Positions 37,714-62,881 of a stretch of DNA of 64,000 nt are shown piece after piece. This stretch comes from Larimichthys crocea (lineage: Eukaryota; Chordata; Actinopteri; Sciaenidae): NCBI RefSeq assembly GCF_000972845.2, contig NC_040012.1, positions 11,344,930 to 11,408,929 of the forward strand, written 5' to 3'. The number at the start of each line of letters is the position of its first letter. The stretch's first letter is position 1. The notes below the pieces were generated by a model that saw only the letters and a program-made list of their open reading frames with translations, was not told the DNA's origin and searched no databases. Both the position numbers and the translations under genes were made by a program.

Positions 37714-39939
37714 TCGCTTTATACGAAAGTTGGAATCCAGATTGAATCATTGTTGTTCAGAGAGTAGAGTAACAATGTTTTTGTGATCGCGAAAAATCTC
37801 TGGGGATTATTTTTATTCTGCTAAACTGAAAAATAAAATTAAAAATGTGGCCTGAAATTTCGAAACAAAGCGATTCAGTCTGAATAATACGAGGGCAAAC
37901 TGCAGTTAGGCGACTATTGTGATATGAGCACAATTAAAGTAAAAAATATCACGTTTTTTTAAATCATTAGGACATCATTTCAATTTTATAGTAACACTAT
38001 TTATATGTAATTTCTAAATTTATGAATGCTTTCACTTAAAAAAATATCTTTCACGTTTCAGCGTTGCAACTTTTCAGATGTTTTCAGTGATGCAACGTCG
38101 CAGCTGCAGCTTCTGCACATTTGATGTTACTAATATTTTTTTTATTATTATCCTGAAACAGATCATGACCTGAAACGTAGATGGCTCTTCTTCTTCTTTT
38201 TTTTTTTTTTTAAACAGAGGCAGTGATTGATTTCTCTTTAGGAGGCCATGTTGTCTCAAGTGGACTGATGGATCCTCATTAGACTGGGCACATTCAACAC
38301 ACTGTAATGAACTTATCTATCAGTCACTGCAAAGAGAGACAGAGAGAACCAAACCTACAGCAGCTGTCACTAATCTGAGAGCTAAGCTATTTCATTTTGG
38401 TAAAACAATAAAAAATAGACTCTAGCATAAATAAAAATCCCAACATGAAGAAGAGCATAGAGAAGAAATGTGATGTTTCTGTGACATATTGCAACAGACA
38501 CAAGAATTTCCTGAAATAATGTGTCATCTTTACTCAGAAATATTGACACCTGTGGAGAACTCTTAAAAAATAAAACTGCAAAATAATGATTTGAATGCTC
38601 CAATGAGAGAATATTTCACAATACCACTGTAAAAGAGGCAACACATCACCTGAAAAAAAAGGTATAATGAATAAAATGATCTCCTACAGCTTCATAACTA
38701 TTAACACTAACAGACCTCATCTGCAGGACTATAGTGACAAGCAAAGAAATGCGACAGCTTGCTCACTCAGACCAAATATGGAAACTTACATGGCAATGCA
38801 AAATTACAGAGCAGCACTATTAAAATAATCTGCAACTTCAAATAATGTCTGGCCACATAGCTATCCGGTTACAGGAAAAGGGAAAACAGGACTTGATGTT
38901 TTATGCAAACTTTCATATGCACGGTTTCTCTGAACTGTTTCCAGCAAAGACTCATGTTGGAATAATTTCACTTCACCTCAGATGAGAGAAAGTGATTGGT
39001 TTTCCTGTTTCCAAAATAGACTCACGCCTCAAGCTATGTTTAACCAATTGCAGCAGCAGCACCTGTTGAAGTATGATGATAGGGCGAGATTCTTCAAATA
39101 TTTTATTAGCATTAATATTTTATTAAATTCACCTTCTTGAATACAGCAGGAAACACGTTACTATCTTCCCTCTCATAGATGCACACACCAAAAATGATTT
39201 TTATCTCAGCTTGACCTCAGAGCACAAATAGACATTTCATGACCTGGGCATCCATGAGTAGTAAAGTTTATTTCACCATCCACCTCATACATCAAGACTG
39301 TGACACTTGGATGGGGATTCAAGGAGTGATGAGGGAGCAGTGGAAGTTTTATTATGGCCTAAGAGCTGACTAATATAGACGGTCAATTCCACGACATTGT
39401 GCCAGAGAGCAACAGCTATTTCTGTCCCCATGAGCTGCACGGTGGAGGTGATGATGAGGAGCCATGACACAGCTCAGACACTAAGTTCATGTTGGTTTGT
39501 TATTATCAAGATCCTGCGAGTGGGACTATTTTATTTCAGTTTTATTGTTTCTCTGCTGTTTTGTGCAGGGGAAACAATTATCAGTCAGATTATTAACTAA
39601 ATATGTGACATCTTATAAGATTGTTTATTCAAAACACTTTCAATTAACATCAGGTCATTTTATTTGGCTTGAACAGATGTGTAATTTTTTGAATAAAGCA
39701 CTTGTAAATTTGGTAATCCTTTATGAGCTTTAATGATGTTACACCTAAAGTGAACACCAGTCTCTGAAGACAGTACCTGTATCATTCTGTCATACTTGGA
39801 TCACAAATTGAAATATCAGAAGTTCTCTCCAGCAAAGACATTAAACCATTTCCACATTTCCCACCTGGAGAGAGAGAGACAGAGAGAGAGAGGGAGAGGG
39901 AGAGGAAAGCGAGGGATCTCATTATTTGCTAGTTGTGTG

Positions 39940-40290
39940 AGTGCAGACTGCTCAGCGCCGACTGGAGGCCTGACTTCTTGGGAGGGTCCGGACGGTCGTG
40001 GCTACAGTGATGTATGGGCAGATGCATCAAATCGCACAAGATAAACAAGCGATGAGTTTCATCAGGGCCATCATAGCTTTAATTTGGCTGCCTAATGAGT
40101 CAGATCTAGTGGCGGAGATAAGAGTTGTCAGAGGCCCAGCTCTAATGAATTTCTTGCCACTTGTAATCAAGGTTGCCTGTCTGAGGGGGGATGATTAATG
40201 GAACCCTGGAGGATTCCCTCGGCCCTCAGCCTTCATTACAGCTAATGCATTCTCAGGCAAATTAACAGAGAAATGCAGGCAAAAGCCAAC
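39940..40290. promoter_or_regulatory. Candidate conserved non-coding element downstream of gbx1
   Basis: A dense non-repetitive block sits between two GAGA-rich tracts. It carries many TAAT/ATTA cores ('agctttaatttggctgccta', 'gatgattaatggaac', 'cattacagctaatgcattct'), an AP-1-like TGAGTCA at 40096-40102 and AGATAA. It lies about 2.8 kb past the gbx1 stop. The texture is that of a developmental enhancer; conservation was not tested. Confidence 0.45.
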
Positions 40291-41239
40291 GGGGAAGCGG
40301 AGAGAAAGAGAGAGGGAAGAGGAGAGAGAAGGGGAGAGAATGGGCGAGGGCGATGGGAACAGAGCGTTTATGTAAGACAAAGGAGAGAGAGGAGGGTGAA
40401 GAGGACGATAGCGTGGTGGGTATGAAACAGCCAGGTTGGCAGCAGAGGAGAGGACGAGACAGAGAGGCAGGGGTGAGCTGAAATCCTCTGATTAGCGAAG
40501 AGGTTCAAGGATATGGAAATGAGAATGGAGACATGAGTTCGGAGCAGTCGGAGGAGAGGGCAGAGTGCAACATAGATGTACTGGTCAGACATGATGGAGC
40601 TGAAATTGATAAATGGATGTTCAGTCAGGTCTGGGGAGGATTCAAGAAAGGAGAGATGGTCAAATGGAAGGAGCAGAGTGGATATAATTACTGGTTAAAG
40701 AGGTTAAAGGGGTTAAGGGGGGAGGAAACCGGGAGCAACAGTATCCAAATTAAGACAGGCTGACACACACACGTAAGACAAACCACCTTATAGAAACATT
40801 TATGTTACGACGGGGCACATCACTGACTGCTTGCTAACAGGCTGTTAAAGTGGCCTGTGGCCAAGCAGCTCCTACATGTTATGGAAATACAGATTTAATG
40901 TTTGCAAATATGGTCTCGTCAGGTCTTTGTGTACCCATCCATCAGCCTCAGACCCACCTCTGCAATCCTGGAGGCAATTTGTCTGAGAAGAGGTGGGCGG
41001 CAGAGAGCCCTCCTCACTGTTTAGCAGGCCCTGATGAAATATCAAAACACACAGCAGTGCAAGCATGCGCTGCTCCAGTCTCACCACAACAAACACAAGT
41101 GGCCGCGGTCTGCGTGAGGCATGATCATAAATTACAGGATACATTCTTTTGGTGATATTTCTCAAGAGATGTGGCATGACTACGATTGGGATTTAATTTA
41201 AGCAACGCTTTGAAATTTGAACATCTAAAGTTCCTGAAG

Positions 41240-41610
41240 GCTAAAGCCGCTACAATCAATATTTTTATATTAACACTGGATCCCTTTAATATGTGAAAGG
41301 GGTCGCTTATAGTGATGAACTCACAAAGAATGATCGTCAGACGCTGCAGTTTCCCTCAGACCTGAACCTTGTGTTTTTTAGCCTTTATCTCATTGGTTTA
41401 GTTTTCCGTTTTCTGCTTTAGAGTCGTTCCTGCAGAAAAGAAAGCTTTAAAAACTCACCGGACAACACCTGTCGAGCACAACACGGACAGACAGACAAAG
41501 TTAGTGACTAGCTGATAAACTCAGTGGAGAATTTCGAAGCTAAAGAGTCACATATTTCCTTCTGGAGTTGGTGGAGACCACAAATGGAGCTAAAAGGAGA
41601 TGATGTGTCA
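41240..41610 (+). repeat. Degenerate interspersed repeat, copy 2
   Basis: It begins with 'caatcaatatttttatatta' and contains 'gacagacaaagttagtgact' then 'agctgataaactcagtggag' and 'gttggtggagaccac'. These words occur in the same order as in the copy at 9225-9440; this copy has an extra internal segment. Confidence 0.6.
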
Positions 41611-43156
41611 ATGCTCAAATGTGAACATTAACCCTGGATAATTCAAACAAATAAGCAACAATCAAAGTTTAAAAGATTTTTATTATTATTAATAGTTAAA
41701 CAGTATTAAAAAAAAAAAACTCAGCTAATCTGCTTGTACGTATGCGTGTTAATGTGAGATTTCATTCACGGCAACAAAACAACCCACCAACTGTCTTTAG
41801 ACTCTGATTCAGATAGAAAATCATGTGAGCCCATAAGGAAGTTGATTGATGACAGAAGTTTTAAGGGCATTTAAGCATGTCTCGGTGCATTGTGGCTCCA
41901 TGTCGAGCCTGTTCCAGGGGAGGAAGAGGAAACACTGAAGAGAAACCAGGTGATAAAGCTCAAACAATGCCGGCCAACAGAGAGAGGAAGGGGATGAAGA
42001 TATGCTGAGACAAGATTAGCAGGAAATAAGAAGTGGATTAGTGAGGGCTTGACTCCTCTGAACACTGAGACCTTTCACTTTTCCCCACGGTGTTGTGCTG
42101 CCTGACACTAAGCCCGGCTCTTTATCTTAATCCTCTTTCAGCGACTGTTGGGGGGTCCCACAAGCAGGAAGTGGAGAGGTTGGTTTACTTACCTCAAGAC
42201 AGGCTTGACTGAGTTGTCTTAAACACATTAACAGGACTGAGTCTGTTCCAGTGATGTTGAATTTCCCCACGAGGTTTGATGATGGAAACACGCAAAAGGC
42301 AAGAACATGAAATGGCAGTACTTGTTAAAGTGGTAGGGAGACCTTTTTTTTTTTGAAAGAGAGTCTCACCTTGTCAGTTAGCCGTCAGCAGGTCATGTAC
42401 AGAAGTGACAGGAACATGATGGATGACGAATGAACAACACATACACGAGACAAATGTGTCGATTTCCCTAAATGCAGGGAAGGCTACATTGTTTTATTTG
42501 AGTGTTTATTAATAGGTCAACAGTCAGCCAAGCATCCAAGCATACAACATGTTACTCTTTAGCTTTTGCCTTGTTTCACGTTCTGAACGTAAAAGAATTA
42601 CAATAGGAAAATTAACTTGAACAAAAACAAAACAAAACAAAAAAGATATTTACATACTGCATTATAAATATGTCAAATGTACATCATTATACACAAGTAC
42701 CAAAGATGGCCGGTTAATGTCGAGACCAAACAGAAGTACCTTAAAAATATGCCTAAAGAGAAACAAAGACAACATATCAAAATATGGTTTATGGGTCAAA
42801 GGGACTGTTGACCTGAAACCGGATTAGTTCGTTTCTCTAGGAGGAGCTTTTCTCCAGATAAAAGCATTAAGCTAATATGTACACTTCATGTTGGTTGAGG
42901 AGAAAAAACAGGCAGGTTTCTAGTTTTTTTTTTTTTTCAGCTTCTACAATATGTAAATAAGGGTTCAGGTAATCACTATACACATTAAACTCCTCTCAGT
43001 AATCTCCTTGGACACTGAAATGTACTTATTAAAATAAGTTGGTCAAGTAGAAATCAGAAATAAGGCCAGTACCACTGTACAGTACAAGTAAATTTAAAAA
43101 GGTATCTGGTTGAATTTGTGGCCAGATTTGGGATGTCTTGAAGAAATCATTTAACA

Positions 43157-43490
43157 ATATTCTTATTCACTTTCTTTCTGAGAGAAGATTGATACTATTC
43201 TTGCGTCTGTGCATTAAGTATGGAGCTAGAGAAGCTGTTTAGCTTAGCTAACACTCTCTTGTAGTTTGGAAGTTTGGAAATTTGCGCACCAGTACCTCTT
43301 AAGTTTATAAATTAACATTTCATATCTTGTTTGTTTGATTCATATAAAAATGGAAACCTTAAAATGATATATTTGTGTAACTTCTTTTGCTTTGCTTTTT
43401 TTTGCTAAGCCAAGTTGGCTCCAGCTTCATACTTTTACAGACACAAGAGTGTTATTGATCTTCTGATCAAACTTCTAAATCAAGAAAGCA
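43157..43490. mobile_element. Inverted-repeat element, tandem copy 1
   Basis: The left end reads 'atattcttattcactttctt' then 'aagattgatact' and 'cttgcgtctgtgcattaagt'. The right end is its inverse: 'cttttacagacacaagagtg', 'ttattgatcttct' and 'aagaaagcaaatat'. The arms are about 70 bases. The sequence resembles a dispersed element I remember as very common in percomorph fish, but I cannot name it. Confidence 0.65.
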
Positions 43491-43885
43491 AATATTCTTA
43501 TTCTCTTGCTGAGAGTTAGATGAGAGGATTGATACCAGCCTCGCGTCTGTGCGTTAAGTACGAAGCAAGAGTTGGGAAGCTTGTTAGCTTAGCTAGCATA
43601 AGGGACAGAGTTAGCCTGGCTCGCTTCAAAGTTTGCATCCCTAAAAACTTACAAACTAACATAATATATCTTGTTTGTTTGATTCACATAAAAATGGAAA
43701 CATTAAAATGACAATTTGTGTTTTTATAGGGAGTTTGGTGGTGTAACTTTTTGTTAAGCCAAGCTAACTTTTTACTAGGCTAATCAACCCCTGACTCCAG
43801 TTAGGCACTTATTGCGCAGACACAAGGGTGGTATTGATCTTCTGATCAAACTTCTGATCAAGAAGTGTATTTACAAACATGCCAA
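43490..43885. mobile_element. Inverted-repeat element, tandem copy 2
   Basis: This is a direct repeat of the neighbouring element, sharing for example 'ttgtttgtttgattca', 'cataaaaatggaaac' and 'ttgatcttctgatcaaactt'. It has the fuller version of the left arm ('gagagttagatgagaggatt'). The right end reads 'cgcagacacaagggtggtat' and on to 'aagtgtatttacaaa'. The two copies abut. Confidence 0.65.
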
Positions 43886-44642
43886 ACTGTTCCCTTATGA
43901 TATCGCTGTCTCCTGAATTTAGAAACATCCTCTTTTGACCACATATTCATTCACCGTGGGCTCTGAAAACAGGACTACTGTAAAGCAACAACGTGGAAAT
44001 CGTGAAGATAAGGTACCAAGTTAATAACTTGCTCTGTAAACATACATCCTGCCTTTGTAAACGCATAAAAATCAAGACGTTTTAAAACCTTAAAAATGGC
44101 AGTTGAGTAAAAGGGAGTACTGTAGACATTGTTTAAACTACCTGAATTAATTTCTTACCCAAGTCCTAATTAACATAAATGATTTGGCTTATCATGTCTG
44201 TGGAATACTGTACATTTGTATTAATGCAAAGAGAGTCAAACTAATTATGCTTCCCTCTATGAACTTCTTTGCTCATTTTAATCCCTAAATGTCGCTCTAA
44301 CTTGAATGTAGTTTGTTAACTACCTGCTTTTAGACGGACAGGTTCTCAGGAAAGGGGGAGCGCACATAGGTTGAAGTAAAGGGTTGTTTTTTTTAAATGC
44401 TAAAAGTCAGAGTTAGTTCAAACTGTTCTTATAAGGAATAAGGTGAAGGAATGAGAACTACTTTTTTTTTTACAGATGTCTGTACATTAAGAGACAGTTA
44501 TGTCCCCATATCTTCACTGTAGGTCTCTTCTCTCCAGTGTCCTTTCTCCAATGTTTATGAACATAAATTCCCAGTCGCTCTCTGCTGCACACGGTTACAG
44601 ACGGCGACGTAAAGCACACACGTATCATACAGTTATGTATGG

Positions 44643-44644
<2 letters not shown>

Positions 44645-44673
<29 letters not shown>
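44645..44673. repeat. (CA)n microsatellite
   Basis: About 14 CA units lie within the probable agap3 3'UTR. Confidence 0.9.
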
Positions 44674-45768
44674 GCACCATATATGTATTTCACAGCAACA
44701 AAAGAGGAAATGCTCTCGAGAGTACCAATTTTACAGCCGTTGGCTACAGGAGGTGTATGGATATTCCAATACGCTTATGGTTTTTAAATTGTGTGAATCT
44801 CTTGTCAAACAATTATTGAGACAATCTGGTCAATCGGAAAATTACTCCAACAAAGACATCGTAATGGTACAATTTCACTGTTTCAATCAAATCCTTTGAA
44901 TCTGAATGAATTCTGATTGAAGAGGCACGCTTACAAAGCCGTGTAGCTCAATGGTCATAAAACATTAAGCCCCTTAATTCCTTCGTAGTCATGGACACTT
45001 TTACTGGAGGATCACGACAAGGGTGGCAAAGGAAATGACTTACTTTCACCCCAAAAGGAATTCTGCAATCAACTCCTTTATGATGATCCGAACCCATTTT
45101 CCTGTGAATTAAGTATCTAAATCATTTGGACTCTTCAACTATAATTGCTTTGCCTTTGTATATGAATAATATATCAAGAGTTTGATAGCTGTGTTGAAGA
45201 CATGCATCATTACTAAAGCTGTAACAGCCCCTGATATCATAGAAGATTTAGTTTCTTCCCTACATCATTGTTTTGTCACTTGTAAAACTATTCCTCACAG
45301 TTTCATGTTATTATGCTTAGGCTTGGAAATTTGAAGGAAGTTTCTCATTCACGTTCATTATAAAATCAGTTCACGTAGCAGAAGGGGAAGACATAAACGG
45401 AAATGTTCAAGCATTAAGGAAATGCTTTTCGTAGGGTAGGTATGAATGCCAAAGTAAGTCATTTGTTTGGTTGACGCTTAAAAAACAAAAAGCTTAAAGC
45501 TGATCATGATCTTTTCAGACCAAGATTGAATGAATTAAACAAACAAAACAAATATAAAATAATAATATAAAACAAACAATGTACAATGTCCAAACCCCAC
45601 AAACGCCCACTTATTTTGGCATAGTGGAATATCAACAATGAGTCCCTCCTGATCTCTCTCCATTGGTACTGATTCTGGGTTACACAGTGTAAAACAGAGG
45701 AGGAAGTACTGGGAAGAGACAGGGGTGGGTCCGGGGTTTTGTGTTTGCCTGCGCCTGCTCTCCGGTCC

Positions 45769-58531
<12,763 letters not shown>

Positions 58532-59689
58532 TCATAAATGCCAAGACACGTTTTAGTTCCTCTCTGCTGGATGGAGTCAAATGACTTATTTTGATGTTTT
58601 AAGTATTAAACTCACACTTATCCCAAAGTTATAAAACTCTATGAACTCCTTGACTGTACATACTAAACAGGGAAAAAATGAAACTTAAACTTCTGACCAC
58701 CATTTTGGCATGGCAGACAGGTGTAAATACTACAATGCCCAAGAGCCGCAGGTCGGCATTGCCATATAGAAGAAGGCGATCAGATTGATAAATTTAAAAC
58801 ATGTCATTGTTAAATTTGTGATCAAAATATGGCACCAGAGTCACTGACTAAGTCTGGAAATTTCCAGAATCTCAAAGTAAATGAATTCAAGATGCAGCTC
58901 TATTCTCTCTACACTACACCACTGTTACTGATACACAAAACAGAATTTTAAGGTTTGTAATTGGATATTGTTTGTTGAAATGTACCTCAAGAATCATAGT
59001 TAAACCCCAAAGCCTTTATCTTCACATGCTTGTACCTTCGACTTATCAAGGAGTTGTTAATCTTTCATAATGATACATTACCGATATAATTCATAATTTT
59101 ATAGAATATTAGCAAGAAATTTAACTTAAATGGAGCCTTTTGATATTTTGTCTTTCAGCATACTGGACAAGGCTCAGGATTGGGATCTGATTGAAGATCT
59201 TAGCTGTTTCACTGCATCGTCCTTGTCAAAAACTGTTTCACTAAGACTTATCATGACTTAAACATGTTCCTCTGTAAAAGTGTCCTAATGATAATTATTC
59301 AGTGGCATGAAGTACTGAATAAAGGTAATCTTGGTTTCCATTAGTATGTAGTACATTAGTGTCTGATGGAAGAAGACAATAAAGAGTCTAATGATGTCCA
59401 ACATCAATTAACTTTGTTTACACCCCACGTCTTGTATATGTTTATTTTCTGAAATGCATTTGTTGTTGTTTTTTTTAATATAATGAACATATATTTCATA
59501 TAACCGGCTTTGAAAATCGTGAATCGGCAGTGTTTTGTTTTTTTCCCCCGCTCTTTGTGTTTAACTAAGATTTATGAAAATGTCACCTGTCGAGGTCTGA
59601 CACAACATATGTTCCAACACATGCTATAATGCCTCTGCTGTTCAGAAGCAATTCATTAACTCCGTACTGTACAATGCGACTCGTGTAAC

Positions 59690-59800
59690 ATCTATGGTCT
59701 GTGCACATGCTTGAGCTCATAGCCAAATGATTTGTAATTACCTAATTATGTCTATGCAAATAGTCATCTCATTTGCATAAACCATGTTTGGAGGACTGGA
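59690..59800. promoter_or_regulatory. Paired inverted octamer (POU) motifs with homeodomain cores
   Basis: ATGCAAAT at 59754-59761 and its exact inverse ATTTGCAT at 59771-59778 are separated by nine bases. Directly upstream is 'tttgtaattacctaattatg' with two homeodomain cores. Octamer motifs bind POU-family factors. The arrangement is visible; function is inferred. Confidence 0.4.
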
Positions 59801-61039
59801 GGCAAGTAGACACAAGGGGAATGTTTTTTTCTGCGTGGCTTTATCATCATTTTTTAATAGAAGTTACATTAAAAAGAAAAATGTGTTAAATGTACAAAAT
59901 ATATTTATACTCCTAATGTAATCCTTTGACATTTGATGCGTGAGGTGTTTAATATTAAATTAACTCTATGAGTTATAAAATGATGGCAATCTGATAATGA
60001 TAGGATCATGAGACAAATCATCGAATCAAAAGGATTACTACACTTTATAATCAATTCACCCTCCTTGGTGCGAGACACACGCCCTGTGCTGTTAAATGAC
60101 AGATGTCTGACAGACGCCACTAATGTAGCAATCCCTGTGCTGCGGTGGATGACCATCTCTTCGGGGAGAAAGCAATAATCCAATTAGCTCGACACCGACT
60201 TCAATTATCTGATTTAGTTTGTGCAATCGACTACAGGTCACAGAGAATCAATAAGGACTTGGAGGCCTCTTTATTTAGACTTGAGTGGAAAAAAATGTCT
60301 TTGTGTGGGATGTTTTAAAGCACCGGTGGAGATTAAAATATAAAAATCTATTTTTGATGGAATCAAAATGGGTCAGCTTAAAGGTGACAGAGAATAAAAG
60401 CAGCAATAAAATGTGGAAACACAAGCAAAAAGCTTGATTATTTGGAACAGATACAGTAGAAATCAATTTTGTCCTGTCCAATATAACTTCAGGTACAATA
60501 ACTAATGCATTTGATTATAATTTGTGGTTTCCCAGATTCAAATGTTGTTGTACTGGTGTTTTCATCTTTTTAAAAAACCTGAACAAAGCTAATTATTCTG
60601 TTGGCTGCCCAGGCAATAAATTGGAGGCATTAAAACACTTTCATTATGGAGATTAAAAAAGCAACGGATGGCTGGATTCTTAAACTGATGAGCATACAAG
60701 GGAAAACAAATCTAATTCTCCATGCATAGTAATGCACATGCGAGACATACTGTAACCACTAAAGAGACAGAGCAGCATGTGCAGCAAGAACCTTTATGTG
60801 TGACACAGGTATTGTCATTACATGCAGCTCCAGCACACTGATATTACTTTTTAATGCCGTCCACAGTGCGGCAATTCAGCTCCATGAGCCAAAGCAATTC
60901 TGCTCCATGTAAGTATGATGCTGAGGTCAAAGTGGTCTTCTCAGAGACGGTAAATCTGCACATGAACAATGTGTCAAAGGCATCACCGCTATCTTACAGG
61001 CACCTGCCAAGATGAGCTTGTAAAAGGGTCATTAGTGCT

Positions 61040-61330
61040 TCTGTTATTACTCAGTGGTTGCAGTTAGCACATGGCTAGCAGAGGAACGATCACCTTGTCA
61101 CATTAACACGAGCATTAACCTCCTGACCAAATCTATCCGCGTGCCTACAATCAACAAGTTCTTGCCAATTAGAAATAAATTAACACGGCTCTGCTAGTGG
61201 GCGGACAAGAAAGAACACAATTTAAAGCCAACGGAGGAGCCAACTGTGAAGAATGAGCAAAATATGAATTTCCTTAATTAACATGGCATAATAAAAAGGA
61301 AATTAGAATGTAATGGCCATAGAGCTACAA
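61040..61330. promoter_or_regulatory. Candidate conserved non-coding block in agap3 intron
   Basis: Complex sequence with 'cttgccaattagaaataaat', 'taacacggctctgctagtgg' and 'tttccttaattaacatggca'. It contains no simple repeats. Judged by texture only. Confidence 0.3.
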
Positions 61331-61489
61331 AGAGGAGGGAACAGATAAAGATACACATCTTCGTCCACCATTTACATGGATCATAAAACTGTTTGGGAAG
61401 CTCTCAGTTACAGATGTTCTTCATCACATACTTGATGGCTTCTAGCCAGGAACACTTTAATAAGAACAAGATGCAAGAAAAATAGATGG

Positions 61490-62145
61490 TAAATGCATTT
61501 CTTTTATACATCTTTGTACTTTTTACTCCACTATATTTATAACAGTTATAGTTACTAGTTAGTTTTCAGATGAGCTTATAAAACACAAATCATTGTAAAG
61601 GTTGAGACCAATGCTTCCCAACCTTTTTTTTGGTTTATAAAATATGTCTGATTGGGGCTCCTTGTCACATTTCAGATGTCTATGAGATATTAGCATTTCT
61701 ACCAAAGACTGACTTCACCTTTAATCCGCCTTTTTAATGCAAACTGTTAAAATAAAACAAACTATTTAAGTCCTGAAGAGGTCAATCTATCAGATACATC
61801 ACAGAGAGAGCAATGTTAGAAAAATTAATACTAATTTGTGCAGCAGAACTTTATTTTTTCTCCTTTTCTAACCATTAAACATCATGAGATTCCCCGGATT
61901 TATCTTGGGACACTTTGGCAGGGACCCACACCCTGTGCTGTGAACTACTGGACTGTATGTAAAGTGCTACAACAGTAACGTAATATTTGATGCATCAATA
62001 TTATCAATCGGATATTTTCATATAGAATTACTTTGATAAGCTGATAATACATCTCTGCATTCACTTAAGTTGGCCTCTGAACACAGGACTTTTACTTGCG
62101 ATTGAGTATTTTCACATTGTTGTATTAGTACTTTTGTAAGTGTTG
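61490..62145. mobile_element. Interspersed repeat, probably a non-autonomous DNA transposon relic
   Basis: The left part has 'tactttttactccactatat' and 'agttatagttactagttagt', and the middle has 'aatgcttcccaacctttttt'. The right part, inverted, reads 'acaaaagtactaatacaaca' then 'caagtaaaagtcctg'. I recognise these words from an element that is very common in percomorph genomes. The family name and exact ends are unknown to me. Confidence 0.5.
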
Positions 62146-62858
62146 GGGTGCCTACGTCTTCATTAAAAGAAAGTCTTCCCTCTTTTAAACATGTTCAGGT
62201 CCTCTGCGTCACATTTTAAGAACCCTTAAAGGTGTTTGTTTGACCTGGAAATCAAAGTGGAACCTGAAAGAACAGAGGGTGACCTGAAGTGCCGCAGATG
62301 CATGCTGAGGACCTGTGGACCAGATTAGCACCTGGGGGGGTTTGATACTGAGCCCAGCTGTGCTGTCTTTACGACAGGCAGCATCTATTCTGTCTAAGCC
62401 TCTCAAAGACCTCTGGAGACCAGTGTGACGAACCCTTAGAGAGGACTTAACAAACAGCTCATAGCTTTGAGGACTCCTTTTTTTTTATCCATTTGTGTGA
62501 ACACTTGGCTGAAATGATGACAAGGTGCAGAGGTACACAAGGTGAGCTATTGTTTTGGTGTGCAGGACGTGTTGTGTTGTGTCGTATGCATGCATCAGGC
62601 AGTCACTTAAAGAAGTGCTTGCCGTTCCCGTGAATTAACGAGCAGTTGGGAAGAACAGGCCAAGGCGGTGCCATCTGTAAATGTCACAGGCACTGCTTGC
62701 TCATTTTACACATCATTAAAGCCAATATTCCTAACCTGTATCAGAGCAATCAGGAGCAGGCCATTACTGCGACAGGGGCCCCAGGGGAACCACGACCAAA
62801 CTCAGAAAGAAGAGAACAGGGAGGGAGAGAGAGATAGAGCACACTCTTTATCTATCTG

Positions 62859-62881
62859 ACACACACACACACACACACACG
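62859..62881. repeat. (AC)n microsatellite
   Basis: About eleven AC units are followed by a short interrupted AC/GC stretch. Confidence 0.9.

Larger units (their letters stand above)
37840..42490. other. Convergent intergenic region between gbx1 and agap3
   Basis: No coding exon was seen. It contains a strong candidate conserved block (39940-40290), purine-rich GAGA repeats around it and a degenerate dispersed repeat at 41240-41610. Both flanking genes point into this region. Confidence 0.5.
42493..45768 (-). other. Probable long 3'UTR of agap3
   Basis: From the agap3 stop leftward there is no exon for 3.3 kb. The first AATAAA-type signals in a suitable place on the minus strand are at 42505-42510 and 42493-42498. 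A 3'UTR of this length is plausible for a neuronal gene, but nearer ends cannot be excluded. The interval includes a tandem pair of inverted-repeat elements and a CA microsatellite. Confidence 0.4.

Noticed and set aside
59905..60183. 92-residue minus-strand frame as a further agap3 exon
   Set aside because: The sequence does not resemble the PH or GTPase-like parts of AGAPs and has no fitting splice phase.
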